From: Planctomycetaceae bacterium
GTDB taxonomy: Bacteria; Planctomycetota; Phycisphaerae; SM23-33
Direction of reading: 5' to 3'
DNA length: 64,000 nucleotides
NCBI GenBank assembly: GCA_021371965.1
Contig: JAJFVE010000183.1
Location: 46,307 to 110,306 of the forward strand
In this document: in pieces, positions 17,901-26,168 of the stretch
Layout: each line of letters opens with the position of its first letter
How positions within the stretch are numbered: the first letter of the stretch is position 1
Program-made: the position numbers and the translations under genes
The notes under the pieces: model-generated
Told to the model about the DNA's origin: nothing
What the model saw: only the letters and a program-made list of their open reading frames with translations
The model's database searches: none

Positions 17901-18359
17901 ATGATGGCCATTCCCCTGACGATCATCGGGATCATGCCCGGCTTCTGGCTGCTCAATGTCATCAGCGGCGGCAGCGTGGGCGGGTTCCCCACGCCGACGT
18001 TCTTCACCGCCACGGCCATGATCGGCATGATCGCCCTGGCGGGGATCGTTACGCGCAGCTCGATTATCATCGTGGACTTTATCCACCTCTCACTGTCGCG
18101 CGGGGCGAACCTCAAAGAGGCTATCATGCAAAGTTGCGTGGTGCGCCTGCGCCCGATCCTGCTGACAGCCGGCGTGGCGATGCTCTCGGCGCTGCCCATC
18201 GCGACAGACCCGATCTTCTCGGGCCTGGCGTGGGCATTGATCTTCGGCCTGCTGGCCTCGACGGTCTTCACCCTGCTGGTGGTGCCGGTGGTGTATTACC
18301 TGCTCTATGCCAACAAACCCGGCCACGGTTTGCCGCCACAAGGGCCAGATATTGACTAG
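14952..18359 (+). CDS. RND family efflux transporter permease (AcrB/HAE-type)
   Basis: 1135 residues from ATG 14952, the usual RND length. It has twelve predicted transmembrane segments in two halves, each with a large periplasmic region. TM4 carries the proton-relay pair in LGLLVDDPIVDVENIV (AcrB Asp407/Asp408 equivalents). In TM10 the AcrB Lys940 region reads GIVTRSSIIIVDF, with Arg in place of Lys, so it belongs to a non-classical RND subgroup. Low-complexity Gly/Ala/Ser-rich stretches lie near residues 295-320 and 895-915. It should export hydrophobic compounds or lipids by proton antiport; the substrate is unknown. Confidence 0.95.
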   Translation: MSDHSTQGSPRGGGGFTNGIVRTFLDSNLPMILLILSMAIGATALMLTPREEDPQIVVPMADVYVNFPGHSAAQVEQLVSTPLERMLYQIDGVEYVYSMSRQDQAIITVRFLVGEDRERSLVKLYKKIDENVDLAPPGVTGWVVKPVEIDDVPIVTLTLQGAGSDSYALRRLGEEMVARLAAVPDVSRAYVVGGQPRKALVYLDRQRMRGFNVAPLEIQRALTASNVRLTAGDFTRTDEEYAVESGRVFERVDDLRQLVVGVFNAAPVYLKDVADIKDGPDEVVSYVRHSWGQGRGFEARPGATGTLVGQAASGSDASPNSQPAVTIALSKKKGANAVAVSRDILAAAARLKADVVPGNVDVVITRNTGLNSDEKVNDLIEALGVALVLAVVVLTISMGWRESLIVALAVPVVFGLTLGVNLLAGLTINRVTLFALILSLGLLVDDPIVDVENIVRHFFLRRKASQEIVLEAVSEIRPPLISATLAVIASFLPLLFITGMMGPYMRPMAMNVPVAMLMSMVVAFTITPWLAYHLLRRRYNAMGGGEAAPADPHATGDLTSTRMYRVFRPIMHGLLRTRRASWAFLAVMGLLLMFAAGLAMMRVVPLKMLPYGNKSELQLVLDFDRGTTLERADAAVRDMERYLAAVPEITDYTSYVGLAAPMDFNGMVRHYYLRRGANVADIQINLVGRKHRHDQTHALALRMRNDLTRIANEHAVRLKIVEAPPGPPVLSTVAAEVYGQENTPYAEVVSAAATVRQRLAKEPGVVDVDDMSEAMEAKLRFVPDQQKAALNGISVDEIARTQQMLLGGATGGVVQQRAERNPLMIDLRLPRAQRSSEQDLANVSLKSASGAMVPLAELGRWDVVTADQTIYHKNLRPVMYVLAEMAGRPPSEAVLDIQADRRDAASAAPAEPKPLGRRSYLSNGGGIAWAVPAGIDVSFTGEGEWKITLDVFRDMGLAFIAALIAIYILLVHQTRSFVIPLVVMMAIPLTIIGIMPGFWLLNVISGGSVGGFPTPTFFTATAMIGMIALAGIVTRSSIIIVDFIHLSLSRGANLKEAIMQSCVVRLRPILLTAGVAMLSALPIATDPIFSGLAWALIFGLLASTVFTLLVVPVVYYLLYANKPGHGLPPQGPDID

Positions 18360-18384
18360 TTGACGCTTTTTTTCAGGTTCCTTG

Positions 18385-18412
18385 TTGACTAAATGCGAAC
18401 TTGTGATAATTT
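18385..18412 (+). promoter_or_regulatory. Promoter of the PEP-CTERM phosphoesterase gene
   Basis: TTGACT (18385-18390), 16-nt spacer, TAATTT (18407-18412) in an AT-rich pocket. A leader of about 100 nt follows, with a GTGG/CCAC hairpin just upstream of the ribosome-binding site. Confidence 0.65.
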
Positions 18413-18518
18413 AATATAGCTGTTTGGGGCCGAACGCGGCCCGACGGCAGGTTCGTGGAGGCGACCCTGCAAACACGTGGCTCGGAGGAACCACACAATA
18501 TGTAAGGGAGGCTGTACA

Positions 18519-19706
18519 GTGATCAGTCGTGTCCTGACGAGTGTATCTTTGGCAAAGATCTCTATCTTGGCCATCTGCCTGACAACTTCTGCCTGTCTGG
18601 CCGATGCCGTGACTGCGACGCCATGGCTGGCCGGTGTTACCAAAGACAGCGTCTATGTATCTTTGGAGGCGAACTCCACAGCGACGGCCAGGGTTGATTT
18701 TGGATTGACCTCTGCCTACGGGATGACCGCTGAAACACAGAACGTCCAAGCCACTGACGCGCCCACCTATGTCCACAATATCAAGTTGACCGGGCTGTTG
18801 CCCAATACACAGTACCACTATCGCGTCACTCAAGGCGCTTCTGTCTCACAGGATTATTCGTTTTGGACGGCCCCCTTGGCGGGCACGACCGTCCGCTGGG
18901 GATTTGCCGCCGATTCGCGCTCCGGCACGACGGTGCACAACATCATAGCTTCTGGCATTGCGTCATACCAGCCGCGGATGATGGTATATGGCGGCGACCT
19001 CTGCGCCAATACGTCATACTCCTCGTGGAAGACTGAGTGGTTCGTGCCCAACCAGGTGGCATTGAATGCGACAACTCCCTGGATCAATTCGCCAGGAAAC
19101 CACGAAGCTTGGAACAACAATCAGACTAAGGCGTTTACACAAAGCCCGACCGGTGACCCTGATTACTATTCCTTTGACTACGGCGACGCGCACATTCTGG
19201 TGCTGAATTACATGGTGACCCATAGTAAAGGCAGCGCCCAGTGGAACTTCGCCGCCGCCGACTTGGCGGCCTCCAATAAGACATGGAATATCGTGTTGAC
19301 ACACAGCCCGGCGTACGCTGACCGGGCTGGATATGACGAGGTTGGCGACGCTGATTTCAGGGCCATGGCCACCGACGTCTTTGAGCCCAATGGTGTGGAT
19401 CTGTATCTGGCCGGGCACCAGCATTTCTACCAGCACAATAGAGTTAATGGCATCGAGTACTTGATCTCCGGCTCGATGGGCGCGCCACTGTACTCTCCTG
19501 ATCCCAATAAAGATGACTATGTCGTTTACACGGAGAGTATCGAGTCTTTTGCCATCTTCGATATGACGCCTACCACTTTCACGATCAATACCTATAGAGG
19601 CGATAATAGTCTTATCGAGAGCTTCGTGTTGGTTGCCCCCGAACCGGCGACGCTCACGCTGCTGGGACTGGGCGCTCTGGCGATGCTCCGCAAGCGCCGT
19701 AACTGA
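18519..19706 (+). CDS. Secreted purple-acid-phosphatase-like metallophosphoesterase with PEP-CTERM tag
   Basis: 395 residues from GTG 18519, chosen for the AAGGGAGG (18504-18511) upstream and the signal peptide it gives. A fibronectin-III-like N-terminal domain (residues about 27-115) precedes a calcineurin-like phosphoesterase domain. The metal-ligand motifs are intact: AADSRS, YGGDLC, SPGNHEAW, VLTHSPAY and LAGHQHFYQHN. The C-terminus is a PEP-CTERM tag (APEPATLTLLGLG, then LRKRRN). It is likely displayed at the surface to release phosphate from organic substrates. A sigma-70-type promoter lies upstream and a terminator downstream, so it seems monocistronic. Confidence 0.92.
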   Translation: MISRVLTSVSLAKISILAICLTTSACLADAVTATPWLAGVTKDSVYVSLEANSTATARVDFGLTSAYGMTAETQNVQATDAPTYVHNIKLTGLLPNTQYHYRVTQGASVSQDYSFWTAPLAGTTVRWGFAADSRSGTTVHNIIASGIASYQPRMMVYGGDLCANTSYSSWKTEWFVPNQVALNATTPWINSPGNHEAWNNNQTKAFTQSPTGDPDYYSFDYGDAHILVLNYMVTHSKGSAQWNFAAADLAASNKTWNIVLTHSPAYADRAGYDEVGDADFRAMATDVFEPNGVDLYLAGHQHFYQHNRVNGIEYLISGSMGAPLYSPDPNKDDYVVYTESIESFAIFDMTPTTFTINTYRGDNSLIESFVLVAPEPATLTLLGLGALAMLRKRRN

Positions 19707-19737
19707 CTGAAAGGCTGACCACAGAGGCACAAAGAAG

Positions 19738-19776
19738 AGCGAGTGAGCAAGGAATCTTGCCTCACTCGCTTTTCTG
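19738..19776. terminator. Terminator between convergent genes
   Basis: AGCGAGTGAG (19738-19747) pairs with CTCACTCGCT (19761-19770), with an inner CAA/TTG pairing, followed by TTTTCTGCTTTTTCTGC. The A-rich flank on the other side allows bidirectional action for the convergent gene ending at 19836. A CACAGAGGCAC word like that at 11113-11228 precedes it. Confidence 0.85.
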
Positions 19777-19835
19777 CTTTTTCTGCTTCGATGGGTCGCC
19801 ATGGCATTCCCGCCGCGGCGTAGGCGACACGGAGC

Positions 19836-20849
19836 CTATGCCATCCGGTGTATCATTGCCTGCGAGAGGTTGCGGGCGATCTCGAACATTCCATCTGCGC
19901 TGGGATGCACCAGCTCCATCCACAGGTTGCGCGGATCGGTCAGCAACTTGCGACCGTCGAGATGCACCACCTTGGGGCTGTTGATCTTGGCCACCGTCTC
20001 GGCCACGACCTGGCGGAAGCTCACCGCCGTCGGCGGGTCGGGGTTGAAGTCGCCTTCAAAGGTGAACAGGTCGATGCAGAAGATCCACTTGCCTGGATGG
20101 GCCGCGGCGATCGTCTGAACGAAAGGTTCGATCGTGTCGTGGAACTGCTGCGTCGACCAGTCGCCGACGTTGATGCCCATCTCCAGCGTGGCAAAATCCC
20201 AGTCATCGCGGCCGGCGATGTAGGCGGCCATTTCCGGCTCCATCCGGGCGGCGCCGCCGAAGCCCATGTTGACCAGGTCGGCCCCCAGGGCCTTGGCCGT
20301 CAGCATCGCATAGGAACACTCGGGCGTGATGGCATACGCGCCATGCGTGATCGACGAACCGTAGGCCAGATACCGGCGATGCGGGAGCTGCTCCGGCCGC
20401 GGGGGCGTCAGGTCGCCCTCGACCGACAGCAGCCGCACCGGGTGCAGGTGAGGCAGGCAGATGCGCACCAGGCCGGCGTCGAACCGCACCGCCCGCGCCG
20501 CCGCGACACGGTGCAACTTCTCCGGATAGATCGTCAGCTTGGCTGGGTCGAACGTGATGGTTGTTGGTTCGCGCCCGACATGGACGACCTTGCAGCAGAA
20601 CTCGCCCATGAAGACGCTGGCCAGTGGGGGGATGACGTTGTCCTCGGTCACCTGCAGCGTGATCTTCGCGACGCTGCCGGGGGCGACATTGAAGCGGATC
20701 TCACACCCCGCCCCATGCCGCGCGAACGTTTTGCCCCAGTCGTTCATCACCGCCCGCACGCCATCAGGAACGCGCTGCAGATCATGCCCGCCTTCGGTGG
20801 CCGCTGCGAGTTGGGCGACGTTGTGCAACTCCACATTTTCAAATCGCAT
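19836..20849 (-). CDS. SGNH/GDSL-family hydrolase
   Basis: 337 residues. The C-terminal two thirds show the SGNH blocks: LAYGSSITHGAYA (nucleophile Ser, block I), MGFGGAARMEP (block II Gly), LEMGINVGDW (block III Asn) and WMELVHPSADGM (block V His). The usual Asp before the block V His is Glu here. The N-terminal ~140 residues form a beta-rich domain (FNVAPGSVAKITLQV) like that in carbohydrate esterases of this superfamily. No signal peptide is seen, so it is probably cytoplasmic, perhaps deacetylating sugars. AAAGG precedes the ATG. The substrate is unknown. Confidence 0.85.
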   Translation of the reverse strand: MRFENVELHNVAQLAAATEGGHDLQRVPDGVRAVMNDWGKTFARHGAGCEIRFNVAPGSVAKITLQVTEDNVIPPLASVFMGEFCCKVVHVGREPTTITFDPAKLTIYPEKLHRVAAARAVRFDAGLVRICLPHLHPVRLLSVEGDLTPPRPEQLPHRRYLAYGSSITHGAYAITPECSYAMLTAKALGADLVNMGFGGAARMEPEMAAYIAGRDDWDFATLEMGINVGDWSTQQFHDTIEPFVQTIAAAHPGKWIFCIDLFTFEGDFNPDPPTAVSFRQVVAETVAKINSPKVVHLDGRKLLTDPRNLWMELVHPSADGMFEIARNLSQAMIHRMA

Positions 20850-20992
20850 GGCTGAGACCTTTCGCTTAGCCGGCAGATGCTAATGCGAACCGCTCGAAAA
20901 AGAAAGCAATCGCGCTATTTCCCATTCCATCTCCGGCAGGTACAATTCCGTCGCTGTCATACTTTCACAATTGCTTTTTCGGGAGAAATCAC

Positions 20993-21355
20993 ATGGCGAA
21001 GATCGAAGAGTTCCTCTGTCCCAACTGCCGCACGCGCGCCAGCGCCCAGCGCCAGAGCACATTTCTTGGCTTCAAGAAGTTCTTGTGCCCCAACTGCGGC
21101 AAGAGCGTCAGCTTGGATTTGCGGACGGGCTACCGGGTGCTTTACTGGATCGTTCTGCCCCTGTTCACTCTGCTCACGATATCGCTGCTGCTGCAGGGCA
21201 AGATCGCCATTCCGGGGATCCTGGTAGTCGCGGCCATCATCGCCATCGTCAAGGATCTCTGCGTTCGAAGCGAGATGAAGAAGCTGCAGGCGCAGTGCGC
21301 TTCGCCGGCGGCCGGCGCTGCTCCGTTTGCCCCGCCGTCGAACGGCCAGCAATAG
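20993..21355 (+). CDS. Small zinc-ribbon membrane protein, unknown function
   Basis: 120 residues. Two CPNC knuckles (FLCPNCRTRA near residues 7-16 and FLCPNCGKSV near 30-39) form a zinc ribbon. Two closely spaced hydrophobic segments follow (residues about 48-85), then a charged helix and an Ala/Pro-rich tail. GGGAG lies upstream of the ATG. It is probably an inner-membrane protein with a cytoplasmic zinc ribbon. I know no characterised homologue. Confidence 0.8.
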   Translation: MAKIEEFLCPNCRTRASAQRQSTFLGFKKFLCPNCGKSVSLDLRTGYRVLYWIVLPLFTLLTISLLLQGKIAIPGILVVAAIIAIVKDLCVRSEMKKLQAQCASPAAGAAPFAPPSNGQQ

Positions 21356-21415
21356 ATAGCGGGCCGCGCGGGCGGCGGGCTTGGCAAGAGATTCCGCCTT
21401 TCGGAGAGTTTGAAC

Positions 21416-21443
21416 TTGCAAATTCTCGAAATGGTGGTAATAT
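21416..21443 (+). promoter_or_regulatory. Promoter of the HicB-like gene
   Basis: TTGCAA (21416-21421), 16-nt spacer, TAATAT (21438-21443). A small TCCTG/CAGGA hairpin follows in the leader. Confidence 0.6.
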
Positions 21444-21513
21444 GCGCTCCTGTAGCAGGAATCAAGGGGTCAGGACACGCTTTGGGCGTGCCCCGCACGA
21501 AAAGGAGCATAGC

Positions 21514-21786
21514 ATGAGGCTATGTGTCTTGACACGGCGGGAAATCGACGGCGGGTACATGGCCGTATGCCCATCATTGCCTCGTTGTGTCAGTCATGCG
21601 CGGACCCATCGGCAGGTTCTGGCCCGCCATCGCAGTGCGATTATGGGGTATCTGTCGCAGGCTGCAGGGGAGGTCGGCCAGTCGGTATCGAATGATGAGC
21701 CGGTCGAGTTCGATGTAGTGAATGAGCGAAAGATTGCGGTGTTTCGTCGCATGTGCCCCCAGTCAGCTCAGGAAAGCGTGCACTGA
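21514..21786 (+). CDS. HicB-like (UPF0150-fold) protein without a HicA partner
   Basis: 90 residues from ATG 21514, with AAGGAG at 21502-21507. The N-terminal half fits the HicB partial RNase-H fold: LTRREIDGGYMAVCPSLPRC, then a T-x-x-x-A-type helix (RTHRQVLARHRSAIMGYL). HicB proteins normally neutralise a small double-stranded-RNA-binding-like toxin, HicA. No HicA-like gene is found on either side, and there is no clear DNA-binding domain at the C-terminus. It may be an orphan antitoxin or an unrelated small regulator. Own promoter and terminator make it monocistronic. Confidence 0.65.
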   Translation: MRLCVLTRREIDGGYMAVCPSLPRCVSHARTHRQVLARHRSAIMGYLSQAAGEVGQSVSNDEPVEFDVVNERKIAVFRRMCPQSAQESVH

Positions 21787-21895
21787 AGGCGCGGTCCTGT
21801 CCGATATTGGCCGATGTGCAACATGACTTTAGCTGTCCGCTGCACCCGGAGTGTGCGGGTCTCCCTCCACCTGCATCCAAGAGTGCAGTCAGGAA

Positions 21896-21935
21896 CGACG
21901 CTCAGGTCCCCCTCCACCTGAGCGTCGCAATTTTT
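21896..21935 (+). terminator. Intrinsic terminator after the HicB-like gene
   Basis: Perfect 12-bp stem CGACGCTCAGGT (21896-21907) / ACCTGAGCGTCG (21916-21927), 8-nt loop, then CAATTTTT. Confidence 0.9.
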
Positions 21936-21957
21936 GGCGATGAACTGTGTGCAAACG

Positions 21958-22028
21958 TAGGTCCTATTCGTCCTATTGGTCCTATTTTGCCGGAAGGAAG
22001 ATAGGACAAGTGAGACCGATAGGACGAA
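21958..22028. repeat. Imperfect inverted repeat of TCCTATTCG words
   Basis: The left arm has three copies of TCCTATT-type words (GTCCTATTCGTCCTATTGG). The right arm carries AGATAGGAC and CCGATAGGACGAAT. Reverse-complement similarity covers about 15 of 16 positions at the outer ends. It lies in the non-coding stretch 21787-22146 between the HicB-like gene and rnr. Confidence 0.7.
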
Positions 22029-22059
22029 TGAATAACAGCGGGCGCTGAGCCTGCACCAC

Positions 22060-22136
22060 GCATGGGCGAGACGCCCATGCCACGAAGAAAGCATGGGCGA
22101 GACGCCCACGCTACTCACGGGCGAGATGCCCATGTT
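22060..22136. repeat. GCATGGGCG hairpin repeat, copy 1 (three hairpins)
   Basis: Three tandem stem-loops: GCATGGGCG-AGA-CGCCCATGC (22060-22080, perfect), a second copy with one mismatch (22091-22111), and CACGGGCG-AGA-TGCCCATG (22116-22134). The array ends GTTACGGAG immediately before the rnr start. Other copies occur at 36224, 37226, 49071 and 62599. Confidence 0.85.
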
Positions 22137-22146
22137 ACGGAGTTTT

Positions 22147-24369
22147 ATGCCTCAACGTTACTATGATGCGATTCTGAAGTTTCTGTCACGCAGAGACTAT
22201 CACCCCCTTAAACCGCGCCAACTCGCCCACCAGATGGGCGTGGCCGACGTCGAGTACGACGCCTTCCGCGAGGCCATCAAGACCCTCCGCGACGACGGGC
22301 GCCTCGTGCTCGGCAGCGGCAGCGCCCTGACCCTGCCGGCGATCACCGACCGCGTGGTCGGAATCTTCCGCGCCAACCGGCGCGGATTCGGCTTTGTTAT
22401 TCCCGACACCCCCAACGCCCACGGCGACCTTTACGTGCCGGCCGAGGCCGTCGGAACCGCTCGCAGCGGCGACCGCGTCGTCGCCACGGCCCAGCGCCGC
22501 GGCAAACGCGACGGACAGGCCGTCTATCAAGGGCAGATCGTCGAGATCGTCAGCCGCGGGCGCAATCGCTACGTCGGAACCCTGGAGTTCTCCGAAGGCG
22601 CCTGGTTCGTCATGCCCGAGGGCAAGGAAACCACGCCCCCGATCGTCGTTCGGGACGTCGGCACGGCCGGACCGCCCAAGGGCACCAAAGTCCTCGTCGA
22701 GATCGTCAACTTCGGCGGTCCGGGCGAGTTTCCCACCGGCGTGATCGTCGAAAACCTCGGCGCCACCGGGCAGATCGAGGCCGAGACCATCGGCATTATC
22801 CGCGCCAGCGGAATCGAGGATGTCTTTGACGACGATGCCCTGGCCGACGCCCGCCGGGCGGTCGACACGTTCGACCCCAGGCCCGACGGCCGCGAGGACC
22901 TCAGCGGGCAGACCGTCATCACCATCGACCCGCCCGACGCCCGCGACTATGACGACGCGATCAGCCTCGAGCGCCAGGGGCGGCATTGGATTCTGGGCGT
23001 TCACATCGCCGATGTGTCGCACTTCGTGCGCGAAGGTACGGCGCTGGACGATTCGGCCCGGCGACGCGGCACGAGCGTGTACTTCCCCAACCGCGTCGTG
23101 CCGATGCTGCCGGAAATCCTCAGCAACGGCGTCTGCTCGCTGCAGGAAGGCCAACCGCGGTTCTGCAAGAGCGCGTTCATCACGTATGACGAAGACGGCA
23201 ACGTCGCCGGAGCCCGCCTGGCCGAGACGCTCATCCGATCGACCCAGCGACTGACGTACCTGCAGGCGCAGGACATCATCGACGGCAAGACCGGCGGGTA
23301 CGCCAAGCCTGTCATCACCCTCGTGCAGCAGGCCGCCGAGCTGGCACGCAAGATCGAACAGCGCCGCCGCGAGGCCGGAATGCTTCACCTGGACCTGCCC
23401 GAGGTGCGAATCGTTCTCGACGAGCAGGGACGCCTCGCGGACGTGGCCGAGGCCGACACCGCCTACACGCATACCGTCATCGAGATGTTCATGGTGGCCG
23501 CCAACGAGGCAGTGGCCGCGGTTCTTGACGGCCGCGAGTACGACTTCCTGCGCCGCGTTCACCCCGCGCCCGATACGCCGGACAACCAGCAGCTCGTGCG
23601 GTTCGTGCGGGCGTGCGGACACAAGATTCCCGCTGACATGGACCGCCACGCGATCCAGGCTTTGCTGGAGTCGGTTCGGGGAACGCCGGCCGGCTATGCG
23701 GTGAACTTCGCCGTGCTGCGGATGATGCAGCAGGCGCGGTACTCGCCCCAGCGGGTGGGGCATTACGCCCTGGCCAGCGAGGACTACTGCCACTTCACCA
23801 GCCCGATCCGCCGCTATCCGGACCTGACGGTGCATCGCCTCTTCGCCCAGTACTGCCGCAGCGGAAAGGGAAAACCTGCCGAAAAGGTGGACATGACCGA
23901 ACTGGTCACCCTGGGCGATCACTGCTCGATGACCGAGCGGCGGGCGCAGGCGGCCGAGGACGAACTGCGCCAGGTGCTGGTGCTGCAGTTCCTGGCCGAC
24001 AAGGTCGGCCAAAAGTACGAAGGCGTCGTCACGGGCGTGACGAACTTCGGGCTGTTCGTGCAACTGCACCCGTTCGCGACCGAGGGGCTTATCCGCATGG
24101 ACAGCCTGGGCGACGACTGGTGGGACGTGAGCCTGCAGTTCGGCACGATCCGCGGCCAGCGCAGCGGCAAGCAGTACCGCATCGGCGACCCGATCACGGT
24201 GCAGATCGCGGGCGTTGATCCGGCGCGGCGTCAACTGGACCTGGCGCCCGTGGCCGGGGCCAACAAGCCGCCCAAGCCCCGCAAGGCCAAAGATGCCGCT
24301 GGCAAACAGTTTGGCGCAGGGAAGAAGAACCGCCGCCCAGGACAGAAGAACCGCCGCAAGAAGAAGTGA
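22147..24369 (+). CDS. rnr: Ribonuclease R (RNB-family 3'-5' exoribonuclease)
   Basis: 740 residues from ATG 22147; the longer in-frame start would only translate the upstream repeat. Domain order: N-terminal winged helix (RDYHPLKPRQLAHQM), two cold-shock domains (FRANRRGFGFVIPD), RNB catalytic domain with the acidic cluster DPPDARDYDDAIS (residues about 259-271), an S1 domain (YEGVVTGVTNFGLFVQL), and a Lys/Arg-rich tail. It degrades structured RNA processively to short oligomers, which NrnA could finish. The upstream repeat contributes the CGGAG ribosome-binding site. Confidence 0.95.
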   Translation: MPQRYYDAILKFLSRRDYHPLKPRQLAHQMGVADVEYDAFREAIKTLRDDGRLVLGSGSALTLPAITDRVVGIFRANRRGFGFVIPDTPNAHGDLYVPAEAVGTARSGDRVVATAQRRGKRDGQAVYQGQIVEIVSRGRNRYVGTLEFSEGAWFVMPEGKETTPPIVVRDVGTAGPPKGTKVLVEIVNFGGPGEFPTGVIVENLGATGQIEAETIGIIRASGIEDVFDDDALADARRAVDTFDPRPDGREDLSGQTVITIDPPDARDYDDAISLERQGRHWILGVHIADVSHFVREGTALDDSARRRGTSVYFPNRVVPMLPEILSNGVCSLQEGQPRFCKSAFITYDEDGNVAGARLAETLIRSTQRLTYLQAQDIIDGKTGGYAKPVITLVQQAAELARKIEQRRREAGMLHLDLPEVRIVLDEQGRLADVAEADTAYTHTVIEMFMVAANEAVAAVLDGREYDFLRRVHPAPDTPDNQQLVRFVRACGHKIPADMDRHAIQALLESVRGTPAGYAVNFAVLRMMQQARYSPQRVGHYALASEDYCHFTSPIRRYPDLTVHRLFAQYCRSGKGKPAEKVDMTELVTLGDHCSMTERRAQAAEDELRQVLVLQFLADKVGQKYEGVVTGVTNFGLFVQLHPFATEGLIRMDSLGDDWWDVSLQFGTIRGQRSGKQYRIGDPITVQIAGVDPARRQLDLAPVAGANKPPKPRKAKDAAGKQFGAGKKNRRPGQKNRRKKK

Positions 24370-24470
24370 CAGGGTAGCTAACAAAACAGGATCCGGACCC
24401 GCACGTCAGGCGAAATTTCCAAAATTGGCGCATATCGAACGCCGCACACACTGGTTTAAGTCTCAGGACA

Positions 24471-26168
24471 ATGCGGTGCGGAGTTGTTAATGCCATGGGG
24501 GTGCTGACGCTTTCGATATCTTCGCTGGCGGTGGCCGGTTGCGCCCAGAAATGGTGGGTGAACTGGGCGGACAAGTCCGCATACAAGGCGGTCGGGACGG
24601 CCGAGAAGGGGGCCTTGGGCGAGAAGCGGGACTTCAGCATCGCCTACAATCCGTTTACCGAAAGCAAGGGCGGGCAGATCGTCCTCGACGGCAAGACCGT
24701 CTACCTTGGCCAGGCCAAGCCCCGGCAACTCAGCGTCGACGACTGTCTGCTGATTGCCTTTCGCAACAGCCGCAACCTGCAGACGCACAAGGAGCAGCTC
24801 TATGTCGACGCCCTGGGAGTGGCCAGCTCGCGGCGGTCGTGGGACTACCCGCTGCTGGCCGGCTCGATTGACGGCGTGGCTACCGAAACGCGCGTGGGGG
24901 AGGGCGACACCACCGAGGCCGGCGCCCTGGGCATCGGCCCGACGCTCACGCAGCGGCTGATGACCGGCGGCGTGGTCGCGGCGGCGGCCTCGATCAACCT
25001 GGCCACGGATTTCCTGGGCACCAAGGGCACGCCCATCACGTCGCTGCTGGACCTGAACGTCACGCAACCGCTGCTGCGGGGGGCCTGGAACGGAGTGGCG
25101 TACGAACCGCAGTACCGCCTCGAACGCAACTTGCTGATCAACGTCTTTTCTTATGCGCGATTCCGCCAGACGTTCGCCGCTTCGATCGTGCAGCAGTACT
25201 ACTCGGTGCTGCAGCGCCGCGACCAGGCCGAGAACGAAACCTCCAACATTGACCGCCTGGGAAACACGGTAGCCATCACGCGCGTGCTGGTCGAGGGCGG
25301 GCAGGTGTCGCGCATCCAGTTGGACCAGGCCGAGCAAAATCTCCTCAATGCCCAGGTGCGATACCAGCAGCTCCGCCAGAGCTACCAGGACTCGCTGGAT
25401 GCCTTCAAGCTGACGCTCGGACTGCCCGTGCTGACCAATGTCGAGTTGGAATACCCCGGCGCCCTCGAGGCGCTGGCCAAGAGCGGCACGCCGCCGGTGG
25501 GTCTGAAGGAAGATGACGCCATCGCCGTCGCCCTGGCGGCGCGGCCGGACGTCGCGACGCATCGGGCGGCGTATCGCGACGCCCAGCGCGACGTGACGCT
25601 GGCGGCCGACAATTTTCTGCCGCAGTTGGACGTGAATGTGGATCTCTCGGCCACCGGCACCGAACCGCGGAAGTTTCAGAAGATCCAGTGGCAGCGGCGC
25701 ACGCTGGTCAACACCATGACGCTTCAGTACGACATCGACCAGGTGCCCAACCGCGACGTGTACCGGGTTGCGATCATCGCCATGGACCAGTCGCAGCGGT
25801 CGCTGGCGGAGTTTGAAGACCAGGTTCGCGTACAGGTGCGGGCGGCGTACCGCTCGCTGTTACAGAGCAAGCGCAGCTACGACCTGCAGGTGCGCAGCGT
25901 CGAGATCGCCACGCGGCGGCGCAAGCTGGCGGCCTTGCAGCAGCGGGAAGGGCAGGCCTCGGCCCGCGACGTGCTCGAGGCCGAAGACGCCCTGCGCAAC
26001 GCCCAGGACGGGTTGACCTCGGCCCTGGTGGGCTATACGACGACGCGGCTGAACTTCCTGGCCAGCCTCGGGCTGCTTTCCGTCGATGCGAAAGGACAGA
26101 TTCATGAGCGAAAAGAGCCTTTCCGGTTTGACCTCCTCCGCAAGCGATACGGCTACCTGGGCGACTAG
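24471..26168 (+). CDS. TolC-family outer membrane efflux lipoprotein
   Basis: 565 residues. The N-terminus gives a lipoprotein-type signal (SISSLAVAGC). Two outer membrane efflux repeats follow, each a long helical hairpin (AFRNSRNLQTHKEQLYVDALG; AARPDVATHRAAYRDAQRDV), with a beta-rich segment between. These match the TolC/OprM trimeric channel fold. It is the first gene of an apparent four-gene export operon and overlaps the adaptor gene by 65 nt. It should form the outer-membrane exit duct for the MacAB-like pump. Confidence 0.9.
   Translation: MRCGVVNAMGVLTLSISSLAVAGCAQKWWVNWADKSAYKAVGTAEKGALGEKRDFSIAYNPFTESKGGQIVLDGKTVYLGQAKPRQLSVDDCLLIAFRNSRNLQTHKEQLYVDALGVASSRRSWDYPLLAGSIDGVATETRVGEGDTTEAGALGIGPTLTQRLMTGGVVAAAASINLATDFLGTKGTPITSLLDLNVTQPLLRGAWNGVAYEPQYRLERNLLINVFSYARFRQTFAASIVQQYYSVLQRRDQAENETSNIDRLGNTVAITRVLVEGGQVSRIQLDQAEQNLLNAQVRYQQLRQSYQDSLDAFKLTLGLPVLTNVELEYPGALEALAKSGTPPVGLKEDDAIAVALAARPDVATHRAAYRDAQRDVTLAADNFLPQLDVNVDLSATGTEPRKFQKIQWQRRTLVNTMTLQYDIDQVPNRDVYRVAIIAMDQSQRSLAEFEDQVRVQVRAAYRSLLQSKRSYDLQVRSVEIATRRRKLAALQQREGQASARDVLEAEDALRNAQDGLTSALVGYTTTRLNFLASLGLLSVDAKGQIHERKEPFRFDLLRKRYGYLGD

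Noticed and set aside
21604..21786. A separate toxin gene overlapping or next to the HicB-like gene
   Set aside because: No second frame with the HicA pattern (GSHxxx) occurs in either strand near it.
22060..22136. Possible CRISPR array from the repeated GCATGGGCG units
   Set aside because: Repeats are only about 20 nt, vary in sequence, have no spacers of constant length, and no cas gene is nearby. They are hairpin repeats.
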